Below are positions 1 to 10,164 of a stretch of DNA of 64,000 bases, one piece after another. Below the pieces are notes generated by a model. It was not told where the DNA came from and did not search any database. It saw nothing but the letters and a program-made list of their open reading frames with translations. The number at the start of each line of letters is the position of its first letter. Positions within the stretch are counted from its first letter, which is position 1. Origin of the DNA: Phycomyces blakesleeanus NRRL 1555(-). Lineage: Eukaryota; Mucoromycota; Mucoromycetes; Mucorales; Phycomycetaceae. The stretch lies in the NCBI RefSeq assembly GCF_001638985.1, contig NW_017265137.1, positions 957,054 to 1,021,053 on the forward strand, written 5' to 3'. The translations under genes were made by a program, and so were the position numbers.

Positions 1-2
1 TT

Positions 3-611
3 GATTTCCCGGACCTAATGATCCGCGGTGTGTTCACTGGTGCTGCCTTTATTGAGTTGAGCGGCGCATGCACCATCATGTGTACCAATGGAGCCAAGTC
101 TGTTATTGAGTTTGTTCCCAAACCATGGTTTGGCGGTGAGTACAACCACATCAAGGGAGGGATCAGCTATGAAGGCAAAGAGTGCTACACCCTCTCCGGT
201 AGATGGAGCCACCAGTCGTTCTACAGCAATGCAGGCAGCTCTCAAAAGGAACTCTTGTTTGATGCCGAGGCTGAGCCCATGGCAGACCGCCGCACACCAC
301 CTTATGATGAGCAAAAGGAGATCGAGTCTCATCGTCTGTGGGGCAAAGTAACTGAGGCATTAAAGGTCAAGAACTTCCAGGTTGCCAATGCCGAGAAATC
401 CAAGATCGAAGAATGGCAGCGCAAGGTCCGTAAGGAAAGAGAGGAAAAGCATGAGACATGGGAGCCAAGTCTCTTCAAGTTTGTCAAGGATGAATCTGCT
501 CGGGATTCGTACACAACTCACACTGCTGCGTTGAAACAATCAATGGTTGGCAAGCCTTACCTAGACGAAGGTGCCTGGGTGTATGAACAATCACTTCACC
601 TGCGTAACTAG
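3..611 (+). CDS. Oxysterol-binding protein-related protein, C-terminal part (gene cut by window edge)
   Basis: The open frame runs in from the window edge (first full codon at 3) to TAG at 609-611, giving about 202 residues without an intron. The residues IEFVPKPWFGGEYNHIKG, then SGRWSHQSFY, a basic KIEEWQRKVRKERE segment and a C-terminal EPSLFKFV fit the second half of the OSBP/Osh lipid-binding barrel. Members of this family carry sterols and phosphoinositides between membranes. The EQVSHHPP fingerprint would lie upstream of the window, so it cannot be checked. There is no room for a PH domain in what is seen; a short Osh4/Kes1-like protein is possible but the N-terminus is missing. Family assignment is strong, subgroup is inference. 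Confidence 0.85.
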   Translation, partial: DFPDLMIRGVFTGAAFIELSGACTIMCTNGAKSVIEFVPKPWFGGEYNHIKGGISYEGKECYTLSGRWSHQSFYSNAGSSQKELLFDAEAEPMADRRTPPYDEQKEIESHRLWGKVTEALKVKNFQVANAEKSKIEEWQRKVRKEREEKHETWEPSLFKFVKDESARDSYTTHTAALKQSMVGKPYLDEGAWVYEQSLHLRN

Positions 612-1240
612 AAAAAAAAGGAGATTTAAGACAAAGCCAAAGCTAGAAACTAAAACTAAAACTACAGCTAATGCTAATACAAAACAAATCACGCCCTACC
701 CTTTCAAGATACACTATAAACAAAGAAAGGGATATAGAGATGAGTATCATAAGCTTCATCTAATACACTTAAACTACACTATACTACAATACAATACACT
801 ACATTACATTACATTAAACTACACTGCACTGTACTTTCTCTCTTTAATTCTTTCATCTTTAAAGAAGGAAACAAAAAAAAACCCCAATTGTCAAAGCACA
901 TTTTATATTATTAATAATTATTATTACTTTTTATTGTACAATAAATAATCAGGAAATGGTTTATTCTGGAGTGTCTATATAGAGGAAAAAGGTGGTAATT
1001 TTTTTTATGGTTGGTAGTGTTGGTAGTGGTAATGGTGGCGGTAGTGAGCGAGTGGTTGGTTGATGATAATACGGATAATAAGGAGTAAGGAAGTAGGAGT
1101 TGCTGATGGTGGTAAAATCAAGGCAAGGTCGACACGTACATGCAATTCTTGGTAGTGATAGTGGTAATGGTAGTTAACAAACAAGCAAACAAACAAGAAA
1201 GGAAAAAAGGAAAACAAGGAAGGCTCTCTATAGTTAGAAT
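612..1240. other. Intergenic, convergent 3' regions
   Basis: This stretch lies between the stops of the oxysterol-binding gene and TIM22. It is AT-rich, with TACACTACATTACA-type low-complexity runs around 770-830. It presumably holds both 3' UTRs. I see no further gene; the ORFs here are simple-sequence artefacts. Confidence 0.6.
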
Positions 1241-1999
1241 TTAATCTCTTCGCATATACCAATCAATGGCAGTAGAAAAGGCGGCAAAACCAGCACAGCC
1301 AAAGGCTGCAGCCTGAGGACCAGCTCTTACAGCCAAGGCTCCTCCTGTGAAACATCCTGCAGCCATACTGTTGTAAAGATCATTTTTGGCTCGATACTAA
1401 GATAAAAAGAAAGCGAACAAGAATGCATTTGTAATCGTTAATTAAAGAACATTACTCCTCCCTCTTTCATTCACTATCTAACATACGCTTTTACTCAAAT
1501 GTCAAATATTTAATACTTACAGATTCAATACAACACTCTGATCCAGAATAAATAGCACCAACTACAGCAAAATTCTTGGCCATTGAATATGAACGAGAAC
1601 TCATATCCTTGAAAGCAGCCTTGATTTGTTGCTTGGTAGTTTGGTTGGCAATTTCCTCATTCATGTTGGGGCCAGAATATTCAAATGATGACATGAACAA
1701 ACCAAAAGCACCACCCATCACAAAACCTTTGGTAATCATTGTTTTTTTTTTGTTTTTGTTTTTGTTTATTTTTATTTCGTTTATTAGTAATCAAGAGTGT
1801 AAAAACAATACATCTATTATAGTCGAATGGTGTTGTTTTTCTTCTTCTTCTTTGTTTTACCTGCTGTGCCAGACATGGCTGTCTTGAATGGACATGATTC
1901 CATTGTGCTTTGAATCATTGCAATTGTCTGCTTTTCTTGTAAACTCATTCCATTGTTATTTCCACCCATAGGGCTTCCTCCACCTAACGGACTGGCCAT
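1241..1999 (-). CDS. TIM22: Mitochondrial inner membrane translocase subunit Tim22
   Basis: Three exons on the minus strand: 1861-1999, 1521-1726 and 1241-1396, joined in phases 1 and 0, giving 166 residues. The start is the ATG at 1999 and the stop is TAA at 1241-1243. The N-terminus is Gly/Ser/Asn-rich. It is followed by [22 protein letters not shown], which holds the Cys and the Gly-rich first membrane helix typical of Tim22, and a C-terminal part rich in Ala/Gly ([20 protein letters not shown]). Tim22 is the channel subunit of the carrier translocase, which inserts multi-spanning carriers into the mitochondrial inner membrane. The length fits fungal Tim22. The paralogues Tim17 and Tim23 are less likely because of the SCPxK motif. 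It is divergent from SWC5. Confidence 0.88.
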
Positions 2000-2490
2000 A
2001 TTGATCGATTAAAGAATTTAACTTATATATATATATATATAAGAAGGGGGATAGAGAGTGAAGACGATAGTAAAGAATAAGAGAAATTTAATAATAAACT
2101 AAAATCCCCTTTTTTTTCTTTGGGTGATGTTTTTTTTTTTGGCCTATTGGTTTTGTAAGGCTTTAAAGGGCTTTAAAGACTTTTTAAAGACTCTAGGTGA
2201 ATCTATTATATTTTATATTTTAATTTTTATTTATTTATTTATTTTTTTGTTGTCAGTTTTTTGACAATAGGTCCTAGTTTAAAAAAGTCACACAATCAAG
2301 TTTGAAGTAGAAAGGGAGGGGGGTCAATAGAGAGAGAGAGAGAGAGGGGTTGAGGCGGTGGTTGGTAAATTTGGTAACACAATTGACCTTTCAAAGTAAT
2401 TGTGAGTTTTAATCATTTTTTTTTTGTATTTTATTTATTTTATTTTATTTCTCTTCCTTTTCTTCTTTCTCTCTATTCTTCATTCTTATA
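2000..2490. promoter_or_regulatory. Shared upstream region of TIM22 and SWC5
   Basis: The start codons of TIM22 (1999, minus) and SWC5 (2491, plus) face away from each other, so this 491-bp gap must carry both promoters. It has TATATATATATA at about 2027-2040, a GA repeat at 2332-2345 and several poly-T blocks. No specific factor site is claimed. Confidence 0.5.
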
Positions 2491-3808
2491 ATGCAACCTC
2501 CTCTCAAGATCCGTGAAGAAGAGAATGCTCGACGAGAAGACGAATGCGGCTTGGCATTAGACGAAGATTCAGAAGATGATTCCGACTATACACCCGATCG
2601 CAAGTGTCTAATTTCGATCCCTTTTTCTCTCTCTTAGATTCATAGTTATCATTACCCTAAATTACACATACGCACACAATTATATATAATGACAGGAAAT
2701 CAAACAAACAAACAAACAAATAAACAAGCAACTTACACGTATATTAGAAACCAATTCTGATAGTGAACCCGACGATGTTGCGGAATCTGACGAAGAATCC
2801 TACCAAGACGACATTGGGACACCCGATGCCCCTGCACATAAACGAAAGCGGGGTACCGATGACCCTACCGTAAAGCGTCCAAAGTAAGGGTTAACTGCAT
2901 AGAAATGTTCCCTTTCTTTTTTATTTTTACAGATATGTTTGGTTTTTAAATATATTATAAAATATGTATATATTTATTTATATATATAAATATATATTTT
3001 TATTGTAGAATTTTCAACGATGAGAAAGTCGCGATAATGGACAGCAGCGAACAAAAGGCCAAAATTGATGCTATCTGGGCAGAAATGAATGTACCAAAGA
3101 CATTGGCTGCCAAAGAACCCATTAAAACCAATATTCTCACAAATACAAATGCCAATAATACCAACTCCAATACCATTACCAACAGCACAACAAAAGGCAT
3201 TTCCGATCCTCCTTCCATTCTTGATGCACCTACACTAAAAAGGTAATTTAAATAAACAAAGTATGAAAAAAAGTATTTCTTAATATGCTAATACCAATAA
3301 TCTCTATATAACACCATTATCATTATGATTGTTTTTTTTTTGGTTGCTATGATCAATTCAATGCCTTAGCTTACCTTTGGGAAGAAAAAAGAAGTCTGGT
3401 TTGGTACGACCAAAATCAAAGCTGTCTGACCTTGTTACACAATATAATGTCAAAGTACCCAAGATGAACACATTGGAAAAAAGTCGGCTGGACTGGCAAG
3501 GTTATGTGGACAGAGAGGGTATTAGGGCTGATCTAAAATACCAGAACAAAGACGGGTAAGTTATTATTATTATTATTATTACTATTAATGTCTGTCAAGA
3601 GATTGGATAAAGAAGTATACAACACAAAACATAATCAAACCAGATAATTAATTAACTAACAAACAAACAAACTGCAAATATATGTGGTTATTTTCTTATG
3701 TTTTATGATTAAAGGTATATGGAAAAGGTGGCGTTCTTACAACGTGTCGAGGACAGACGATTTACTCATCTCAAGACTGGACAACGCGAGTCCAAAAACA
3801 ACAAATAA
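2491..3808 (+). CDS. SWC5: SWR1-complex subunit Swc5 (BCNT-C / CFDP1 family)
   Basis: Five exons are inferred: 2491-2603, about 2773-2883, 3009-3242, 3370-3555 and 3715-3808. The last three junctions are clean in phase 2. The first intron is uncertain, because its best donor is a weak GTGTCT and the acceptor is chosen for frame. The N-terminal half is acidic (EDSEDDSDYTPD, then ESDEESYQDD). The C-terminus carries the BCNT-C signature: SRLDWQGYVDREGI, YQNKDGYMEKVAFLQRVEDR. Swc5 belongs to the SWR1 remodeller, which exchanges H2A for H2A.Z, and its acidic N-terminus binds histones. The 3' end lies about 280 bp before the Tc1 element. Confidence 0.85.
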
Positions 3809-4086
3809 CCAACAAAAACCTAAAGTTCCTTCTTCTCCTTATCCCTCTTGTCCTGTACAGCTTTCTTTCTTTATTTCATTCATTTTATTCTTCTTCTTCT
3901 ATATTTCTGTCTATCTATCTATATATCTATTTATCATCACTGTCTTACCTTCCCTCAACCTCCCTTTTCATGTTTAAACTACCATAATCTGTCAACCAAA
4001 AATCAAAAATCTATTTATCTATCTATATATCATATCAACCAAAATTCAATCAATCACCCCAAAAAATAAAAATCCTGCTTATTATA

Positions 4087-4110
4087 CACTCCGACAATAA
4101 AAATCATCGA
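4087..4110 (+). repeat. Left terminal inverted repeat of the Tc1/mariner element
   Basis: The 24-nt arm starts CACTCC and ends AAATCATCGA. It pairs with 5409-5432 with 18 of 24 matches and is preceded by TA at 4085-4086. Confidence 0.85.
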
Positions 4111-4193
4111 TGAACCACCTTTTTCATGCTGCTTTTTTTATAACATTCTTTACCTTTCTCTTCCTCACACCTTTACCTCAAACTTAACCACCA

Positions 4194-5261
4194 ATGTCGA
4201 AAAGTAATAAAAGAATTAAAACTACTCCCTCCAGACGCGAGCTGTCAGATTTTGAGCGTGGAGGCATTGTTTGGCTCTCAAAAGCTGATCATACTCCAAC
4301 TGACATCGCAAACCGTATGAACATTCCTAGAACTACAGTTTTCGATACAATAAAGCGCTGGGAGACTACTGGAACAGCCAAGACAAAAACCAGACCTGGG
4401 AGACCAAAGAAACTTAGTGTAACAGACGTTACAAGTCTTTGTTTGAGTGTGAGACGTAATCCTTTTGAGAGTTATGGATACCACCAGGCAAATTTGGGAG
4501 CTGCTGGCATTATTGTCTGTAGACAGACAGTTATCCGATACCTACGAGCAAAAGGCTTCGGTTCTTACACCCCTGTATCTAAACCAAAGTTAACCCGTGA
4601 GCAGAAAAAGAATCGGTTGCGTTGGGCTAGAGCTAGGGCCAGTTTTAGCATCGAAGACTGGAGCAGAGTGGTGTGGTCAGAGGAGTCGAGGTTCATGGTG
4701 AAAGGCAATGATTCTGACCCATCCATAATTCGTAAACGATGGGAGAGGCACCAGGAACGCCATACACTAACAACAGAAAAGTATGGAAAAGGTTCCGTGA
4801 TGGTATGGGGTTGTTTCTGGGCTGGTGGCATTGGGCCATTATCGTTTATCGAAGGATCTGTAGACCAAGATGCATACGTCAATTGTCTGTCTAAGGACTT
4901 CAATCCCTGGTACAAACAATTGAATGAAGAACATGACACCGTGTTCACATTCCAAGAAGATGGTGCTAGCTGTCATACTGGGTCCTACACGACGTGGTGG
5001 AAAAACCGTTGGGAGATTAAACGATTTGACTACTGGCCGTCGCAAAGTCCAGATTTGAACCCAATTGAGCATGTCTGGCATGCCCTAAAGGCCAAGGTTC
5101 AAGAGAGAAAGGCCTCTATTAACAATGTGCAAGAGCTGAAGGCCTGTATTCTTCAGGAATGGGAGTTGCTTGACCCTGAAGTTCTGCAAACTCTTGTGGC
5201 AAGTATGCCTGGCAGAGTTAAAGCAGTCATAAAAGCTCGTGGTGATCATACCGTATATTAA
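4194..5261 (+). CDS. Tc1/mariner-family transposase, 355 aa, intronless
   Basis: A paired helix-turn-helix DNA-binding region spans about residues 15-60 (TDIANRMNIPRTTVFDTIKR). A GRPKK hook follows near 69-73, and the DDE catalytic domain covers about 150-330. Visible catalytic landmarks are VVWSEESRF (residues 159-167), FQEDGASCHT with D256, and WPSQSPDLNPIEHVW with E292. The last two acidic residues are separated by 35 residues, so it is DD35E-like rather than the common DD34E. The first catalytic position, Asp in the usual WSDES motif, is Glu163 here (codon GAG). The protein would cut and paste the element at TA sites. Whether Glu at position 1 supports catalysis is unknown. No stop or frameshift is present. 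Confidence 0.93.
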   Translation: MSKSNKRIKTTPSRRELSDFERGGIVWLSKADHTPTDIANRMNIPRTTVFDTIKRWETTGTAKTKTRPGRPKKLSVTDVTSLCLSVRRNPFESYGYHQANLGAAGIIVCRQTVIRYLRAKGFGSYTPVSKPKLTREQKKNRLRWARARASFSIEDWSRVVWSEESRFMVKGNDSDPSIIRKRWERHQERHTLTTEKYGKGSVMVWGCFWAGGIGPLSFIEGSVDQDAYVNCLSKDFNPWYKQLNEEHDTVFTFQEDGASCHTGSYTTWWKNRWEIKRFDYWPSQSPDLNPIEHVWHALKAKVQERKASINNVQELKACILQEWELLDPEVLQTLVASMPGRVKAVIKARGDHTVY

Positions 5262-5408
5262 ACCTCATTTTTTTATTTTTATTCTATAATATATATACAT
5301 TTCTCTATAACAACACAATGTTTGGTTTTATTTTGTCAACTTCTTGAGAAGATATAGCATAATGAAGTTGATGTATGGTTTATTCGGGGGTAGAAATCAA
5401 AGATTTTG

Positions 5409-5432
5409 TCGGTGATTTCAGTTTTGGGAGTG
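5409..5432 (-). repeat. Right terminal inverted repeat of the Tc1/mariner element
   Basis: Read on the minus strand, this arm begins CACTCC and ends AAATCACCGA. It is followed on the plus strand by TA (5433-5434), the second copy of the target duplication. Confidence 0.85.
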
Positions 5433-5465
5433 TATTATTATAAAGTGTATTTTTTTTTATTAATA

Positions 5466-7597
5466 TTATTCAGAGTCATCATTGTAAACTTGTGTCCATC
5501 CATAACTTCTTTTAACAGCCTCTTCCCACATTGTATACTTTGCTTCACGATCTAGATATCATTATTAGTATTAGTATTACACATATTATAAATATAAATA
5601 TCTGTAAGAATCAAATTGAATTACTCTTCTGTCTTACCTTTATTATTTATATCGGCTTCAAATACATCAGCTCCCTCTACATACAGTGATCTTACAGTTT
5701 CAAGGTCTTTCCAGAGACCACAACCAAGACCAGCTGCAAATGCTGCTCCTAACCCACTAGTCTCACGCATAGCTGGTCGCTCTATAATATATAATTAATA
5801 CACCAAATGGTACAGCTAACGGTACAAAGAAAATCACTTGCCTACGGGAATACCCAGTGTATCTGCCTGGAGTTGCATGCACACATCAGAATTGGACAGA
5901 CCGCCATCAGCCTTTAATGTCTTGAGTTCAACATGGCCTTCCTGTCGCATGGCTGTCAAAACTGCACGTGTTGAAAGACACGCAGCCTCAAGAGTGGCAC
6001 GCGTCAAATGGCACTTATTTGTGAACTGAGTTAAGCCGACAATGGTACCACGCGCGTCGTCACGCCAGTAAGGAGCAAACAAACCCGAGAAGGCAGTTAC
6101 AAACACAACGCCACCTGTATCATCAACTGGAGTTCCAAAGAAATACACAACCAACAAATAAACAAATAAATAAAAGAAAATCAAGCAGTCAATTGTATGT
6201 GTATATAGGAATGTAATTTACCTTGTGAAGCCAATTCATCTACTTGTTTTACATTTTCAATAATACCCATGTTGTCTTTGAGCCATTCAATAGCTGATCC
6301 AGCCACGCCAATTGACCCCTCTAGACAATACCCAACCGGACCATCGCGGCCTAGCTGGTATCCAATGGTTGAGATAAGACCTTGTTTGGAACAGACCGGA
6401 GTGTCTCCGACATGAAGAAGCATAAATGCACCGGTTCCATATGTATTCTTGATCTCGCCAGGCTCAAAACATTTTTGGCCCACAAAAGCAGCCTGCTGGT
6501 CACCAAGACAGCCGCAGATAGGTAAACCTTTGATTGCCTTTATGAGTTCAACATCTCCATAATGTTCTGACGAAGACACGATTTCTGGTAAGATTGATTC
6601 TGGAACACCGAAGAATCTAATGGGGAGACAAATGATATATATTTATAAAAAGATTAGTTTAATAAAGATGTGTTATTGTAAACGAGTTTCTTTTTTTTTC
6701 TTTTCTTTCTTTACTCTAGTAAAATAGGATCCCATGCGCGTGTCTCAAGGTTCATCAACATTGTTCGACTTGCATTGGTTACATCTGTGACATGAGCACC
6801 TCCATTTGGTCCACCTGTCAAGTTCTAATATGCATATGTTATTTAACATTTATATATATATTTTAAAATAATAAATAAACTTTACCCAGATAAGCCAACT
6901 ATCCACCGTCCCAAACATTGCCTGTCCTTTCTCTATAGAAGTCTTGACTGCAGGTACGTGTTTCATTAGCCATGCAAGTTTGAGAGCCGAAAAGTAATTG
7001 TGCAGTGGTAGACCGGTCATTTTCTGAAGTTTAGACGTATCCTTCTTTTGAAGGCGTTGGACTATTTTGTTTGTTCGTGTGTCTCCCCAGACGATTGCAT
7101 TGTACAAAGGTTCACCCGTATCTTTGTTCCACACAATTGTGGTTTCTCTTTGATTTGTGATACCAAGGCCTAACAGAAATAATAAGACAAATTGTTATAT
7201 ATTTTGTGAATAAGCAAATCAAAATGTTTTATGCTTTGATTATTTACTCTTGATATGTTTGGTAGAATGGCCCATTAGTTCGAATCTTCGGATTGCTTCT
7301 TCTGCACATGTAACTACTGATCTAAGAATCTCCTTTGGATCATGTTCGATCCACCTACTCCACAAACAAGTAATATGAAATTGAATTGGATTAGATCAAA
7401 TTAAATTAAATAAAATTTAATAAAGTAAATTCAGGCTATAAGAGATATATAATGCGATGTATTTTTTTATACCCTGGTCTTTTGTAAATCTGTCTTAGTT
7501 GTTCTTGGTGTGATGTGACAAATGCTCCTTCCTGATTGAATATCTGGAATCTAGTGGACGTGGTTCCTTGGTCAATTGCGCATACAAATAGAGTCAT
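5466..7597 (-). CDS. GUT1: Glycerol kinase
   Basis: Eight exons: 7473-7597, 7248-7354, 6886-7169, 6715-6824, 6222-6616, 5842-6126, 5638-5781 and 5466-5551. All join in frame to give 511 residues, the usual size. The FGGY-kinase landmarks are present: N-terminal [11 protein letters not shown] phosphate loop, [58 protein letters not shown] and [11 protein letters not shown]. It phosphorylates glycerol to glycerol 3-phosphate with ATP, the entry step of glycerol catabolism and lipid recycling in the cytosol. The intron at 5782-5841 has a GC donor (GTAG|GCAAGT); a GT donor three bases upstream would break the expected residues. The gene is convergent with the transposon. Confidence 0.95.
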
Positions 7598-10164
7598 CTT
7601 TTGATTTGATTTGATTTGGTTCTTGGATATTGTAGTGTATTATTGATCGGTTTCTGAGTAAAGTACAAGTGGTTGAAGGGAGAAAGGGGGGGGGGGTTAA
7701 CTTTCTTATCAAAAGGTAAAGATAAATAGATAAAATAAAAAGGTTAAAAAAAAATAAGAACAAAGCCTGAACCCACATGTTTGTTTTTTATTCTTATTTA
7801 TTTGATTTTTTTTTTATAGATTGTATATTCTTTTGAAGTTAAATAAGTTATCTATATAAAAAAAAATTATATAGATATATTCAGACATAACGTCAGGGAT
7901 GTTCTTATTAAGGAAAAGACAAAGAAAAGAAAGAAAGGCTAGTTAAAGATCGTCATAAAAGAACACAATAGAGAGGGGTTTCAATGCGGGAATAATAATT
8001 ATAATTTTTTAATCATAAACCAAAAAGAAAACACATTGGCTATAAACTTAATTCCCAGATTTTATTTTAAAAGTCAGAATAATAATGTTTTCTTTTCTTT
8101 ATTTAACAAAAATGTACGCATACACACATTTACGATTTTAGAATCACAATTCCAACATCTTCTTCTTCTTCTTTTGCTTGTGTGTTTTATATATATAAAG
8201 AAAATCAATTCAATCAAGTCAATTATAAGTTTACCGAATGTTTTCTTAAGTTTTAGGGGGTGTTATTGCGGCAGTATACATAGAAGCATAATTTACCGTG
8301 TGGCTTGATATACCGAATCAAAGTGACATTGTCTTTATTTATTTTTTCCGTAGTGTAGCCTACACCATTATTATTAGTATTGCCATTTTAGCACTGTTTT
8401 CTAGCCCTATACCGGCTTTATTATTATCTTTTATATATGTATACATTTATTTGGCAGATAAACTTCCCACTCCCCCAGAAAAATAAAATAAAATTGAATT
8501 ACTCCAGATAATGTGATATCCTCCTCCCCGCCTTTAATTTTACATATAGTAATATTGTACTGATAAACTAAAAAAATTTTTTTTTAAAAATAAATAAATA
8601 ATGCAAAATATGAAATATATAACAATAAAGGAACAAATTTACGATACTAAACATTCGAGTAATTCAATTACAAATATATTGTGATAATTATTATCATTAT
8701 CAGTTGTAGCAGTAACAATTATAACTATATCATTGTCAACTGTTGAAAATGATCAAAAAAAAAAAATGAAGGATTTGTGCCTGAAAATAAAATAAAATAA
8801 AATAAAAGCTGCGATTCAATTGAATACACTGTAAAAGGGATAAATCTTTTTTTTTAAAAGAAAAAACTGTATATAAACAGAAATGACATTAAAATGACCC
8901 AATCAAGAGAGCTAAAGACTAGTTTTTAAGGAATATGATTGGTTTAAATTCACTAATATATTTTTGTGTATGTGTGTGTTGTACGTGCGTGCGTGCGTGC
9001 GTGCGTGTGATGTTGTACGTATGTTGTGCGTGCATGTATATCTTGCTTAAATAGAGCTTTTTCTTTTTAGAAACTTATTATTGAGATTTTGTCGTCATAG
9101 CAACGAGAGTTATATAAAAAAAAAGAAAGATAATAATAATAATAATTTTCTTCAATTTTAATTATGATTATAAAATTTATTTGAAACATTTCTATAAATA
9201 CATTTTATATATATAAAAAGGAAAATCCAACCAAATTGCCAAGATATTTTTAGATAAAGATGTATGTATATATACATAAAAATATATTGAGAGATAAAGA
9301 GGTGCAATTCAACTGTTTTTTTTTATGTATATGATATTATGATATTATGTATATGAAATTAAAGAATATGGATAATAATAGTAATAATAATAATAAGAGT
9401 AAAGGTCTAAATGGGATGAAGTGAAAGGAAAAAGAAAAAAAAAAACAAAAAATTTTGTTTGTCTAACAGTAGATTTTTATATATAAAAATAAGAGAGTGA
9501 AATAATAAAAAGTAATTGCATGTTAAGGTAGAAGAGTAAAATAAGAAAAACATAGACGACAAGACAAAGCAGGTCAAGTCAAGTCAAGTCGTGAGAATAA
9601 TAGTTAATAGTTAATACGAATAACAATAGCATTAAACAATAACAGTATTGGTATTAATATTAATATTAATATTATTTTAATAAATGAGTACAAAATATAA
9701 AAGGAATTTTTGGGGGTTTTTTTGGTAATTAAAGAAAGAAAAAGAAAATGAAGCCTAGTAAAGAGATGACAAATAATAATAGAAGAATGTGTGATGTATG
9801 TACAGTAAACAAAGAGTATAATGCTGTAAAGAAGATTTAGAAAAGAGAAATATTAAGGGCATAAGAACAAAAAGAAAAGAAATGGAGTTAAGAGAAGAAT
9901 GGCATTAATTAAAAGAGGTTCGTAATGGTTTTGTCGTTGCTGATGTTATATATATATATATATGTACTGTTTCTTTTTTTTCAGGTCGGTGTTGTTATGG
10001 CTGTTATTGGTTGCGGTGGTAATTAACAAAGTCAAGGTCTGTACGATGGAGAGGGCGAGCGAGAGTGAAAGTGAGAAGAAGAGAAAAGGGGGGCTTGTCC
10101 TTGTGCTTGAGTGGAATTATAGTACTATGATTATTATTGATTTTTTTTGGGTGGTATTGGTTTT
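7598..10164. other. Intergenic, AT-rich, no confident gene
   Basis: This 2.6-kb gap separates the glycerol kinase start from the 3' end of the zinc-cluster gene, so it includes the kinase promoter. It contains poly-G at about 7687-7696, a (GTGC)n/(TG)n microsatellite near 8966-9020 and many short A/T tracts. A 62-codon hydrophobic ORF at 8298-8486 ends with a plausible membrane helix, but no splice-consistent gene could be built around it. Confidence 0.5.

Larger units (their letters stand above)
4087..5432 (+). mobile_element. Complete Tc1/mariner-type DNA transposon
   Basis: The 1,346-bp element is bounded by imperfect inverted repeats that match at 18 of 24 positions, both beginning CACTCC and ending with AAATCA(T/C)CGA. 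A TA dinucleotide lies directly outside each end (4085-4086 and 5433-5434), the target-site duplication expected for this superfamily. It holds one intronless transposase ORF. It sits between the convergent 3' ends of SWC5 and glycerol kinase and disrupts neither. Structure suggests recent insertion, but the transposase carries an odd catalytic residue. Confidence 0.9.

Noticed and set aside
571..948. 125-codon plus ORF after the oxysterol-binding gene
   Set aside because: It overlaps the end of that gene in another frame and continues through TACACT/ATTACA simple sequence.
8036..8486. Small hydrophobic ORFs, including 8298-8486 ending LADKLPTPPEK
   Set aside because: One membrane-like segment is visible, but no phase-consistent first exon or family match was found; left as unresolved.
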